Source of the DNA: Acidobacteria bacterium RIFCSPLOWO2_12_FULL_68_19
GTDB lineage: Bacteria > Acidobacteriota > Vicinamibacteria > Vicinamibacterales > UBA2999
DNA length: 64,000 nucleotides
Assembly: GCA_001767525.1 (NCBI GenBank)
Contig: MELF01000026.1
Span: 43,227 to 107,226, forward strand
Reading direction: 5' to 3'
Shown: positions 56,127-63,974 of the stretch, piece by piece
Position numbering within the stretch: the first letter of the stretch is position 1
Layout of the letters: the number at the start of each line of letters is the position of its first letter
Position numbers and translations under genes: made by a program
The notes under the pieces: model-generated
Told to the model about the DNA's origin: nothing
The model's input: the letters and a program-made list of their open reading frames with translations, nothing else
Database searches by the model: none

Positions 56127-56848
56127 TGCTGCTGCGGACACGTCTTTGGGGCGCCGGAAAGCTCCTGCTCCTCGTCGGCGCGCTGGCGGCGACGTTTGTC
56201 GCCTTCGCACTCGTCGGGATGCGCGCCGCCGTGCGGGCGCGCGAGGTGTCGGTGCCGAGTCTCGTCGGCGTGCCGGTCGATCGCGCCGCCGAGACCGTGT
56301 CGAACGCCGGGCTCGCCCTCCGCGTCGATCCCAATCAGCGGCCGGACGACCGCGTGCCGGCCGGGCGCATCGTGCTGCAGGATCCGCTGGCGGGCGTCCC
56401 GACGCGCCGGCAGCGCACGATTCGGGTCTGGGTCAGCTCCGGCCCGGCCACCACGACGGTCCCGGCGCTCGTCGGCCACACCGAGCGGACGGCACTGATG
56501 CGCCTTGGCGAGGAGGGGCTTCAGGTTGCGAGCGTGTCGGAATTCCGCGCCCCCGACTACCCCGCCGACGCCGTGGTCGCACAGGATCCCGCTCCGACGG
56601 CGCGCGCACCCCAGGTCTCGTTGCTGCTCAACCGCGGCGAGCAGGCCGCCGCCTACGTGATGCCCGATCTGATCGGTATGAGTGGCGACCGCGCAGCCGA
56701 GGCGCTCCGCACGCGCGGTTTTCGTGTCGCCATCGTCGGATCGCAGCCGTATCCGGGGGTGCCGCCGGGCAGCGTCGTACGACAGCAGCCGGCCGGAGGC
56801 TTCCGCGTGGGACCTTCCGACCTCATCTCCCTCGAGGTGAGCCGGTGA
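56126..56848 (+). CDS. Free-standing PASTA-domain membrane protein
   Basis: A 240-residue product with one N-terminal membrane helix (GKLLLLVGALAATFVAFALV) and three PASTA domains. They begin near VSVPSLVGVPVDRAAETVSN, TVPALVGHTERTALMRLGEE and VMPDLIGMSGDRAAEALRTR, each ending in a GxVxxQxP-type turn. PASTA domains bind muropeptides or beta-lactams in PBPs and Ser/Thr kinases; here there is no kinase or penicillin-binding domain. It is periplasmic by topology and sits between rsmB and rpe. Function is unknown. Confidence 0.85.
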   Translation: MLLRTRLWGAGKLLLLVGALAATFVAFALVGMRAAVRAREVSVPSLVGVPVDRAAETVSNAGLALRVDPNQRPDDRVPAGRIVLQDPLAGVPTRRQRTIRVWVSSGPATTTVPALVGHTERTALMRLGEEGLQVASVSEFRAPDYPADAVVAQDPAPTARAPQVSLLLNRGEQAAAYVMPDLIGMSGDRAAEALRTRGFRVAIVGSQPYPGVPPGSVVRQQPAGGFRVGPSDLISLEVSR

Positions 56849-57552
56849 GCGTTGGCCGGCGCCCGGTCCAGTCCAGGACGATCCAGATTGCGCCGTCCAT
56901 CCTGTCCGCCAACTTCGCCGAACTCGGCCGCGACATCGCTGCGGTCGAGCGCGGCGGGGCCGATCTCATCCACGTGGACGTCATGGATGGCCATTTCGTC
57001 CCGAACATCACCATCGGACCGCCGGTCGTGCGCGCCGTCAAACGCGTCGCGACGCGGCCGCTCGACGTGCACTTGATGATCGAGGAGCCCGAGCGCTACG
57101 TGGACGACTTCGTGAACGCCGGCGCCGACATGCTGTCCGTGCACGTCGAGGCGGCGCGGCACCTCCACCGGACCATCGCCCTCATCAAGAGCCGTGGCGC
57201 CAAGGCCGGTGTCGTGCTCAACCCGTCGACGCCCGCCTCTGCGCTCGAGGAAGTCGCCGGCGACCTCGATTTCGTGCTGGTGATGTCGGTGAATCCCGGC
57301 TTCGGCGGGCAGGAGTTCATCCCCCAGAGCCTCGACAAGATCCGCCGCGTCTGGGAGATGCTCGATCGCGTGGGCCGGGCGGCGCCGATTGAAGTCGACG
57401 GCGGCATCGATCACGGCAACGCGCCGCACGTGGTGGCAGCGGGAGCGTCGATTCTGGTGGCCGGGAACGCCATCTTCGCTGCCGCCGATCCCGAAGCGGC
57501 GACGCGCGCCTTACGAACCGCGGCCGACTCCATGACCGGCACGCGCGCATGA
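56845..57552 (+). CDS. rpe: Ribulose-phosphate 3-epimerase
   Basis: Interconverts ribulose-5- and xylulose-5-phosphate. The 235-residue TIM barrel has IQIAPSILSANFAELGRDI, LIHVDVMDGHFVPNITIGPP with metal-ligand His and Asp, DVHLMIEEPERYV, VLVMSVNPGFGGQEFI and PIEVDGGIDHGNA. The GTG at 56845 overlaps the PASTA gene stop (GTGA); ten polar residues precede the barrel. Confidence 0.96.
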   Translation: MSVGRRPVQSRTIQIAPSILSANFAELGRDIAAVERGGADLIHVDVMDGHFVPNITIGPPVVRAVKRVATRPLDVHLMIEEPERYVDDFVNAGADMLSVHVEAARHLHRTIALIKSRGAKAGVVLNPSTPASALEEVAGDLDFVLVMSVNPGFGGQEFIPQSLDKIRRVWEMLDRVGRAAPIEVDGGIDHGNAPHVVAAGASILVAGNAIFAAADPEAATRALRTAADSMTGTRA

Positions 57553-57977
57553 AGACCCGACTGCGGGCTCGGTACGCGGACACCGATCGGATGGGCGTGG
57601 TCTACTATGCGAACTATCTGGTGTGGTTCGAAGTCGCGCGTACCGAGTGGCTGCGCGCCACCGGCTGGAGCTACCGCGACATGGAGCACGACGGCATCAT
57701 GCTGCCCGTGGTCGAGGCTCACTGCGAATATCGCCAGCCAGCGCGTTACGACGATGAGGTGGAGATCGCGACGCAGGCGACGCTGGTGACGCCGGTCCGG
57801 GTCCGGTTCGACTATCGCGTCACGCGTGCCGCCGACGGCGTCGTCTCCGCGGTCGGGCACACGGTGCACGCCGCCGTCGATACCGCGGGACGACCGCGTC
57901 GTCTGCCAACGCGCGTCCGCGAGATGCTGCCCTTCGACGGTGGCCGGGACGCGCGGCCGAATCGAGGCGCGGCATGA
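57549..57977 (+). CDS. ybgC: Acyl-CoA thioesterase, YbgC/4HBT hot-dog fold
   Basis: A 142-residue hot-dog thioesterase. The active-site segment is RYADTDRMGVVYYANYLVWFE, with the catalytic Asp in DTDRMG. EAHCEYRQPARYDDEVEIAT and VRVRFDYRV complete the fold. In E. coli YbgC is linked to the Tol-Pal locus; here BamD, another envelope protein, is two genes downstream. The start overlaps rpe by four bases. Confidence 0.88.
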   Translation: MKTRLRARYADTDRMGVVYYANYLVWFEVARTEWLRATGWSYRDMEHDGIMLPVVEAHCEYRQPARYDDEVEIATQATLVTPVRVRFDYRVTRAADGVVSAVGHTVHAAVDTAGRPRRLPTRVREMLPFDGGRDARPNRGAA

Positions 57978-58915
57978 GGGCACTCGTCACCGGCACGGCC
58001 GGGTTCATCGGCTCGCACCTTGCGGAACATCTCGTCGACGCCGGCGCCACCGTGGTGGGCATCGACTGCTTCACGGACAACTACGCGCGACCGCTCAAGG
58101 AACGCAACCTGGAGCGCCTCTGCCGGGCGCCACGGTTCTCGCTCGTGGAACGCCCGCTCGCGGACGTGAACCTTCCCGCGCTGCTCGCCGACGTCACGCA
58201 TGTGTTCCACCTGGCCGCCCAGCCGGGGGTCCGCAACAGCTGGGGACGCGATTTCCGCGTCTATACGGTCAACAACGTGGAGGCCACGCAGCTCCTCCTC
58301 GAGGCGTGCGTCGGCACGCCGATCGAGCGCGTCGTCTACGCGTCGAGCTCCTCGGTCTACGGCGACGAGGTGTCCCTCCCGATGCGCGAAGACGTCCGGC
58401 CGCAGCCGGTGTCGCCCTACGGGGTGACGAAGCTCGCCGCGGAACAGCTGTGCTATCTCTACCACGTCAACCACGGCGTGCCGACCGTCTCCCTGCGCTA
58501 TTTCACCGTGTACGGCCCGAGGCAGCGTCCGGACATGGGGTTCACGCGCTTCTTCTCGGCCGTCATGCACGGTCGCGCCGTGCCGATGTTCGGCGACGGG
58601 CGACAGACCCGCGACTTCACGTTCGTCGCCGACGCCGTGGCGGCGACGACTGCCGCGGCGACCCGGGGCACGCCCGGAGGTGTCTACAATATCGGTGGAG
58701 GCTCGCGGGTACAGCTGCTCGACGTGTTCGAGCTCATCCGGCAGGTGACCGGACGCCCGCTCCGAATCGAGCGCCTCGACCCACAACGCGGCGACATGCG
58801 CGACACCTACGCGGACACCGCCCGGGCACGTGCGGATCTCGGATTCGCGCCGACCGTAACGCTCGAACAAGGCCTCCGCGCACAGTACGAGTGGATGACG
58901 GCGGGACATGACTGA
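57974..58915 (+). CDS. NAD-dependent nucleotide-sugar epimerase/dehydratase (SDR)
   Basis: A 313-residue extended SDR. It has NAD binding TGTAGFIGSHLAEHL, VFHLAAQPGVRNSW, the catalytic Ser-rich YASSSSVYGDE, and the Tyr-x3-Lys in SPYGVTKLAAEQL. GIDCFTDNYARPLKERNLE resembles UDP-glucuronate or UDP-glucose 4-epimerases; the exact sugar is uncertain. It likely feeds surface polysaccharide synthesis. It overlaps ybgC by four bases (ATGA) and bamD by eight. Confidence 0.88.
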   Translation: MRALVTGTAGFIGSHLAEHLVDAGATVVGIDCFTDNYARPLKERNLERLCRAPRFSLVERPLADVNLPALLADVTHVFHLAAQPGVRNSWGRDFRVYTVNNVEATQLLLEACVGTPIERVVYASSSSVYGDEVSLPMREDVRPQPVSPYGVTKLAAEQLCYLYHVNHGVPTVSLRYFTVYGPRQRPDMGFTRFFSAVMHGRAVPMFGDGRQTRDFTFVADAVAATTAAATRGTPGGVYNIGGGSRVQLLDVFELIRQVTGRPLRIERLDPQRGDMRDTYADTARARADLGFAPTVTLEQGLRAQYEWMTAGHD

Positions 58916-59744
58916 GCGTCGCCTTCAACTCCCAAGGTCCAATTCCCAACTCCCAAGGCTGACCGTGGGCGCTGGACGTTGGACGGTTGGAGTACTGTGT
59001 CTCGCCCTGGCGCTGGGGGCCGCCGGGTGCGGTGCACGGCAACAGAGGCCGCCGACAGGCGCCGCGCAGCCGGACCGATTCCTCTTCGAGCGCGGCACCG
59101 CGGCGCTCGAGGACCGCGACTGGTCGAACGCGCGCACCTACTTCCAGCAGGTCGTCGACGGGTATCCACAGAGCCCTGTTCGGCCTGATGCCAAGCTCGG
59201 CATGGGCGATGCCTATCTGGGCGAGAACACGCCGGAGTCGCTCGTGTCGGCGGCCAACGAGTTCCGCGAGTTCCTCCAGTTCTATCCGACCAACCCCCGC
59301 GCCGACTACGCCCAGTACAAGATCGCGATGAGCCACTTCCAACAGATGCGCGCCGCGGACCGCGACCAGACCGAGACCAAGGCGGCGCTCGCCGAGTTCG
59401 ACGTGTTCTTCCAGAAATTCCCGAACAGTCCGTCGACGCCAGAAGTCAAGGAGAAGTGGCGGACGGCGCGGAACCGGATGAGCGAGCACACCTACCGCGT
59501 AGGCCTGACCTACTACCGGCTGCGCTGGGACCCGGGCGCCATCAGCCGTTTCCGCGAGGTGCTCGACAGCGACCCGGCCTACGGCGGCCGGGACGCCGTC
59601 TACTTCTATCTGGCGGAGTCGCTCGCCCGGTCCGATAAGAAAGCCGAAGCCATCCCGTACCTGGAACGGCTGCTCGCCGAATTCGATCGGAGCGAGTACC
59701 TGAACGATGCCCGGGAACGGCTGCAACAGCTGAAGAATCAATAA
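58908..59744 (+). CDS. bamD: Outer membrane assembly lipoprotein BamD-like
   Basis: A 278-residue lipoprotein of the beta-barrel assembly machinery. A lipobox LALGAAGC at about residue 38 precedes TPR-like repeats: LFERGTAALEDRDWSNARTY, AANEFREFLQFYPTNPRADY, and ALAEFDVFFQKFPNSPSTPE, all typical of BamD/YfiO. The N-terminal about 25 residues (LQLPRSNSQLPRLTVG...) are encoded by a TTGGGAGTTG repeat array. GTG 58965 would skip most of it and give a normal signal peptide; both starts are possible. Confidence 0.88.
   Translation: MTERRLQLPRSNSQLPRLTVGAGRWTVGVLCLALALGAAGCGARQQRPPTGAAQPDRFLFERGTAALEDRDWSNARTYFQQVVDGYPQSPVRPDAKLGMGDAYLGENTPESLVSAANEFREFLQFYPTNPRADYAQYKIAMSHFQQMRAADRDQTETKAALAEFDVFFQKFPNSPSTPEVKEKWRTARNRMSEHTYRVGLTYYRLRWDPGAISRFREVLDSDPAYGGRDAVYFYLAESLARSDKKAEAIPYLERLLAEFDRSEYLNDARERLQQLKNQ
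58924..58992. repeat. TTGGGAGTTG-type inverted repeat array (copy D)
   Basis: Left arm caactcccaaggtccaattc then ccaactcccaagg (58926-58958), right arm gggcgctggacgttggacgg then ttggag (58966-58992). It lies in the 5' part of bamD. Confidence 0.65.
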
Positions 59745-59747
59745 GTT

Positions 59748-60560
59748 ATGACACGACACCGACTGGTTGCTCTCCTGCTGCTGGCCGGCGGCGGCACGGC
59801 GTTCCCCGCCGCCCAGCGCGCCCCGGCGCCGGCGGCGGTCAACCTGCCGCCCGAGGCGGTCTCGCTCGCCTGCGCACCGAACCTCACCGTCGAGCCGCCA
59901 CCGACACCGCTGCGCATTACCGGCGCCCAGGACTCGGACATCCGCCGGATCTTCGCGCCGGGCGACCTCGTCACGGTCAACGCCGGCACCGACAACGGGA
60001 TCGATGTCGGCCAGCAGTACTACACGCGGCGCGCGGCGCCGCTCGAGAAGCGGGCCATCAGCCGCGACAACCCGGCAACGATCCGCACGAGCGGATGGAT
60101 TCGCATCTACGCCGTCGACCGCACGATGTCACTGGCGACGATTGTGCACGCGTGCGACTCGATCGAGTTGGACGACTACCTCGAGCCGTTCGTACTGCCC
60201 GAGTTCCGTTCCACCTCGGCCACCTCATCGCTGCCGCAGCGCGGCAACTACGGGCGCGTCGTGACCGGCAACGACAACCGCACCGCCTTCGGCCGCGGCG
60301 ACTTCTTCATCGTCGATCGCGGAAGCGACCACGGCGTGACCGTTGGCTCGCGGTTCGTGGTCTATCGCGATCACCAGCGGCGGGAGCGATTGCTGCTCCA
60401 GCGCAGCGGCGACGGCCCGAACGACGGGCGCTCGAGAAACTTCCTGTTCGATCTCGGCGAGGCGGTGGCGGTGGCCGTGCGGCCGGACTCCTCGACGCTC
60501 CGCGTCACGCTGTCGCGCGACGCGTTCGCCGTCGGGGATTGGGTGGCGCTGAGGAGATAG
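59748..60560 (+). CDS. Exported protein with two FlgT-C-like beta domains
   Basis: A 270-residue product with a signal peptide (LVALLLLAGGGTAFPA). Two similar beta modules are visible: GDLVTVNAGTDNGIDVGQQY followed by YTRRAAPLEK, and GDFFIVDRGSDHGVTVGSRF followed by VVYRDHQRRE. This GDx-hydrophobic-x-N/DxGxxxGxxxG pattern resembles FlgT C-terminal or similar peptidoglycan/OM beta domains. Two Cys (LACAPN, HACDS) may pair. It follows bamD by three bases, suggesting an envelope role, but the function is not known. It ends nine bases before the convergent pgsA stop. Confidence 0.7.
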   Translation: MTRHRLVALLLLAGGGTAFPAAQRAPAPAAVNLPPEAVSLACAPNLTVEPPPTPLRITGAQDSDIRRIFAPGDLVTVNAGTDNGIDVGQQYYTRRAAPLEKRAISRDNPATIRTSGWIRIYAVDRTMSLATIVHACDSIELDDYLEPFVLPEFRSTSATSSLPQRGNYGRVVTGNDNRTAFGRGDFFIVDRGSDHGVTVGSRFVVYRDHQRRERLLLQRSGDGPNDGRSRNFLFDLGEAVAVAVRPDSSTLRVTLSRDAFAVGDWVALRR

Positions 60561-60569
60561 TCAGGACGA

Positions 60570-61166
60570 TCAGCTCGCCCGGCGCGCGCGGACGATGTTG
60601 AGGTCGGTCACGCGCGCGGTCTGCAGCCGCTGGAAGCGCGTGTAATAATCGACGGCCGACACGATGGCCGCCAGCAGCGCCAGCCAGAGCGCCGCGTAAC
60701 CGGCCGGCGCCAGCAGCGGCAGCGGCCCCCCCCCGAGAATCAGCAGCAGGATGGTCACGACCTGCAACGCCATCTTCGTCTTCCCAAGAGGCGAGGCGGG
60801 AATGGCGAACCCCTTGGTGTGCGCCAGGCTGCGCAGTCCGGTCACCGCGAACTCCCGGCCGATGATGACCGCCACCATCCAGGCGGGCGCCAGGTTCAAC
60901 TGCACCAGCGAGATGAACGCCGCAGAGGTCAGCAGCTTGTCCGCGATCGGATCGAGCATCTGCCCGAGCCACGTCACCTGCCGGCGCCGGCGCGCGAGGT
61001 ACCCGTCGAGCCAGTCGGTCACCGACGCGAGCCCGAAGATCGCGGCCCCCGCCAGCTCCTTCGGCACGCCGACGATCTGCCGTCCCTCGAACTCGGTGAG
61101 GAGCACGACCACGAGGAGCGGCACGAGGACGATTCGTACGAGGGTGAGCGCGTTCGGCAGGTTCAT
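60570..61166 (-). CDS. pgsA: CDP-diacylglycerol-glycerol-3-phosphate 3-phosphatidyltransferase
   Basis: An inner-membrane enzyme of phosphatidylglycerol synthesis. The 198-residue product has NALTLVRIVLVPLLVVVLL and the CDP-alcohol phosphotransferase signature SVTDWLDGYLARRRRQVTWL followed by GQMLDPIADK, which gives the D-x2-D-G-x2-A-R...G-x3-D-x3-D set. Further helices include MALQVVTILLLILGGG. Other CDP-alcohol transferases share the motif, but length and start favour PgsA. It is divergent from the nucleotidyltransferase gene. Confidence 0.9.
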   Translation of the reverse strand: MNLPNALTLVRIVLVPLLVVVLLTEFEGRQIVGVPKELAGAAIFGLASVTDWLDGYLARRRRQVTWLGQMLDPIADKLLTSAAFISLVQLNLAPAWMVAVIIGREFAVTGLRSLAHTKGFAIPASPLGKTKMALQVVTILLLILGGGPLPLLAPAGYAALWLALLAAIVSAVDYYTRFQRLQTARVTDLNIVRARRAS

Positions 61167-61184
61167 CGGAACGAGGGCCGATTG

Positions 61185-61197
61185 TACCACCGTGGTA
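61185..61197. promoter_or_regulatory. Perfect inverted repeat TACCAC-C-GTGGTA, possible operator
   Basis: A 6+1+6 palindrome in the 54-base divergent gap between pgsA and the nucleotidyltransferase gene. A TATGAT (61203-61208) -10-like hexamer follows on the plus strand. No cognate regulator is known. Confidence 0.35.
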
Positions 61198-61220
61198 TCA
61201 GGTATGATCATCTGATTGTC

Positions 61221-62279
61221 ATGAAGGCGATCCTTCTGGCCGGGGGGAAGGGCACCCGGTTGCGCCCCCTGACCGTCCATACGCCCAAGCCGATCGTGCC
61301 GATCTTCAACCGGGCGTTCCTGCACTATCAAATAGACCTCCTCAAGCAGGTGCCCGAGATCGACGAGATCATCCTGAGCCTCAACTACCAGCCCAGACGG
61401 ATCGAAGAGATCTTCGGCGACGGAACGGGACTCGGCATCCGCATCCGCTACGTCGTCGAACCGGCGCCGCTCGGAACGGCCGGCGCGGTCAAGTACGCCG
61501 GCGACAGCCTCACCGAGTCGGTCGTTGTCTTCAACGGCGACGTGCTCACGCAGATCGATCTCGCTGCCGTCATCCGGCTGCACCGCGAGCGCCGCGCCCG
61601 CGCGACCATCGTGCTGACGGGGGTCGAGAACCCCGCGGCCTACGGCCTCGTCGAGACCGACGGCGAGGGGAACGTCCGCCGCTTCCTCGAGAAGCCGCGC
61701 CCCGACGAGATCACGACCAATCACATCAACGCCGGCATCTACGTGCTCGAGCCGGACACCTTCGATCGTATTCCGAGCGCGGTGCCGTGGTCGATCGAAC
61801 GCAGCTACTTTCCGTCGCTCGTCGAACGGCGCGACACGTTCGTTGCCTACGTCTACGACGGCTACTGGATCGACATCGGCACGCCGGAGAAGTACCGCCA
61901 GGTGCACCGCGACATCATGGACGGGCGCTTCGCGGCGCCGCCGTTCCTGAACCTGCCGCCGCCGCGCACGTCGGTGTCGCCGGAGGCCCGAATCGAGGAG
62001 GGCGCCACGATCGAGGGGCCCTGCTTCGTCGACGACGGCGTACTCGTCAAGGCCGGCGCGCGGATCGGCCCGTACTCGGTGCTCGGGCGTCAGACCCAGA
62101 TTGACGAGGGAGCGGTGGTCGACGGTGCGATTCTCTGGCCGAACTGCCGCGTCAGCCAGGACGCCACCGTCCGCAACGCCATCGTCGGGCGACACTGCCA
62201 CCTCGGGCGAAGTGTGACGCTCGACAACGACGCCGTTCTCGGCGACAAGACGACCCTGACCGACTACACGCGGGCGTGA
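61221..62279 (+). CDS. Sugar-1-phosphate nucleotidyltransferase (mannose/glucose-1-phosphate type)
   Basis: Makes an NDP-sugar from NTP and sugar-1-phosphate. The 352-residue product has MKAILLAGGKGTRLRPLTVH, TPKPIVPIFNRAFLHYQI, VVFNGDVLTQIDL, VRRFLEKPRPDEITTNHINA and the WIDIGTPEKYRQVH segment. A left-handed beta-helix follows (SVSPEARIEEGATIEGPCF, RIGPYSVLGRQTQIDEGAVV). This layout fits GDP-mannose pyrophosphorylase-like enzymes; the next gene is a phosphomannomutase-type enzyme, which supports mannose, but glucose is possible. Confidence 0.88.
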   Translation: MKAILLAGGKGTRLRPLTVHTPKPIVPIFNRAFLHYQIDLLKQVPEIDEIILSLNYQPRRIEEIFGDGTGLGIRIRYVVEPAPLGTAGAVKYAGDSLTESVVVFNGDVLTQIDLAAVIRLHRERRARATIVLTGVENPAAYGLVETDGEGNVRRFLEKPRPDEITTNHINAGIYVLEPDTFDRIPSAVPWSIERSYFPSLVERRDTFVAYVYDGYWIDIGTPEKYRQVHRDIMDGRFAAPPFLNLPPPRTSVSPEARIEEGATIEGPCFVDDGVLVKAGARIGPYSVLGRQTQIDEGAVVDGAILWPNCRVSQDATVRNAIVGRHCHLGRSVTLDNDAVLGDKTTLTDYTRA

Positions 62280-62291
62280 TCCGACAAGTCC

Positions 62292-62350
62292 CGACTTCCA
62301 AGACGCCAACTCCCAAGCTTGGGAGTTGTGGAGTTGGGCATTGGGAGTTG
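62292..62350. repeat. TTGGGAGTTG-type inverted repeat array (copy E)
   Basis: It contains a perfect 22-base palindrome at 62307-62328 (arms caactcccaag / cttgggagttg), then gtggagttgggcattgggag ttg. It ends seven bases before the phosphomannomutase ATG and may supply its ribosome-binding purines. Confidence 0.75.
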
Positions 62351-62357
62351 CCATCGA

Positions 62358-63713
62358 ATGGAGATCAACCGTGACATCTTCAAGGCCTACGACGTCCGTG
62401 GCCTCTATCCCGGCGAGTTCGATGAAACGGTCGCACGGTTGATCGGCCGCGGGTTCGCCGCGTATCTCGGGACGAACCGCGTGGGCGTGTCCCGGGACAT
62501 GCGGGTGTCGTCTCCCACCCTGGCCGCCGCCTTCATCGACGGCGTGCGCGAACAAGGAGTCGACGTCATCGATTACGGCATGCTCGGCACCGACATGCTG
62601 TACTTCGCCGTCGCGCGCGATGGCCTCGGAGGCGGCGCCCAGATCACGGCGTCGCACAATCCGAAGCAGTACAACGGAATCAAGATGGTGCGCCAGGGCG
62701 CACAGGCGCTGAGCGGCGATGCGGGCATCGGCGACATTCGCGACATGATCCTGCGCGATCGACTGCCCCGCCCCGCCGCCCGCCGAGGGGCGCTCTCGAC
62801 GCGCACTGTCGTCGCCGAATACGTCGAGAAGGTCCTGTCGTTCATCGACACGGCGGCCGTCAGGCCCTTCTCGGTCGTCCTCGACGCCGGCAGCGGCATG
62901 GCGGGACTGGTGGCGCCGGCGCTGTTCGGGCGGCTGCCGTGCCGGGTGACGACGCTCTGTTTCGAGATCGACGGCACCTTTCCCAGTCACGAGGCCAACC
63001 CGCTCATCGAGGAGAACCGCCGCGACATCACGGAGGAGGTGGTCCGGCGGCGGGCCGACATCGGCATCGCCTGGGATGGCGATGCCGATCGCTGCTTCTT
63101 CATCGACGGGACCGGCGAATTCGTCTCCGGCGACTTCGTGACGGCCCTGCTGGCCGAGGCGTTCTTGCTCAAACACCCCGGCTCGACGATCGTCTACGAC
63201 CTGCGCGCCAGCCATGCGGTCCGCGACACCGTGGCGCGATACGGCGGGCGCGCACTGCGCAACCGCGTCGGCCACGCGTTCATCAAACGGCGGATGCGCG
63301 ACGACGACGCCGTGTTCGGCGGCGAGGTGACCGGCCACTACTACTTCCGCGATTTCTACTACGCGGATAACGGGTTCATTCCGGCGCTCCTGATGCTCGA
63401 GCTGATGTCGAAGAAGAATCAGTCCCTCCACGAGCTGCTGGAACCGTTCCGCCAGCGCTACTTCATCTCCGGCGAGATCAATACCCGACTCGCGAGCATG
63501 GCCGACGTGCCGAGGAAGCTCTCGGCCATCGAGGCACGGTACCGCGACGCGGCCGTCGACTGGACCGACGGGGTTTCCATCGACTATCCGGACTGGCACT
63601 TCAACGTGCGCCCGTCGAACACCGAGCCGCTGCTGCGCCTGAATCTGGAAGCCGCCACACCCGAGCTGATGACGGCCAGGCGGGACGACGTGTTGGCGCT
63701 CATCAGGGGATAG
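62358..63713 (+). CDS. manB: Phosphomannomutase/phosphoglucomutase
   Basis: Interconverts hexose-6- and hexose-1-phosphate. The 451-residue product has DIFKAYDVRGLYPGEFDE, the phosphoserine loop ITASHNPKQYNGIK, metal-binding AWDGDADRCFFID, substrate loop FGGEVTGHYYFRDF and phosphate loop NVRPSNTEPLLRLN. All motifs are intact. The ATG at 62358 is set by homology; upstream in-frame codons lie within the repeat array. It is 78 bases after the nucleotidyltransferase gene and forms a GDP-mannose (or NDP-sugar) pathway pair. Confidence 0.94.
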   Translation: MEINRDIFKAYDVRGLYPGEFDETVARLIGRGFAAYLGTNRVGVSRDMRVSSPTLAAAFIDGVREQGVDVIDYGMLGTDMLYFAVARDGLGGGAQITASHNPKQYNGIKMVRQGAQALSGDAGIGDIRDMILRDRLPRPAARRGALSTRTVVAEYVEKVLSFIDTAAVRPFSVVLDAGSGMAGLVAPALFGRLPCRVTTLCFEIDGTFPSHEANPLIEENRRDITEEVVRRRADIGIAWDGDADRCFFIDGTGEFVSGDFVTALLAEAFLLKHPGSTIVYDLRASHAVRDTVARYGGRALRNRVGHAFIKRRMRDDDAVFGGEVTGHYYFRDFYYADNGFIPALLMLELMSKKNQSLHELLEPFRQRYFISGEINTRLASMADVPRKLSAIEARYRDAAVDWTDGVSIDYPDWHFNVRPSNTEPLLRLNLEAATPELMTARRDDVLALIRG

Positions 63714-63786
63714 AGGGCGACCACGAGAGAAAGGGACCGGGGCACGGGGACCAGCCGGGCGGGGGCGGGTGATCCAGGGTGAGTGG

Positions 63787-63858
63787 AGCGGGAGACGGGG
63801 ATCGAACCCGCGACATCGAGCTTGGGAAGCTCGCGTTCTACCGCTGAACTACTCCCGC
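63787..63858 (-). tRNA. tRNA-Gly (anticodon CCC)
   Basis: Read on the minus strand the acceptor arms GCGGGAG/CTCCCGC pair, the D arm contains GTTCAGCGGTAGAAC, the anticodon stem CGAGC/GCTCG encloses the loop TTCCCAA, and GCGGGTTCGATCCCCGT forms the T arm. The loop gives anticodon CCC, which reads GGG. CCA is not encoded. Confidence 0.95.
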
Positions 63859-63928
63859 TCGCTCAACGCCCTGTCATTATCGCACGACGCCTGCCCTGCT
63901 TCTGCCCCCCGTATCGCGCCATGGTAAG

Positions 63929-63974
63929 TGTTACCGAAGGAAAGGTCGTCGCGCCAAAACTCATGTTACCGAAG
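63929..63974. repeat. Direct repeat TGTTACCGAAG x2 near window end
   Basis: Two exact copies (63929-63939 and 63964-63974), 35 bases apart start to start, lie after the tRNA. Similar tgttacc-type repeats flank some transposase genes, so this could be an IS edge. The window ends before any gene can be seen. Confidence 0.35.

Noticed and set aside
43128..62350. Repeat arrays as CRISPR
   Set aside because: Units are degenerate, 8-12 bases long, arranged as inverted arms, with no regular spacers and no cas genes.
60570..63599. A 1009-codon open frame on the minus strand across the NDP-sugar genes
   Set aside because: Only its C-terminal 198 codons are pgsA; the rest is an antisense shadow of the nucleotidyltransferase and phosphomannomutase genes, with Arg/Asp/His-rich composition typical of GC-rich antisense frames.
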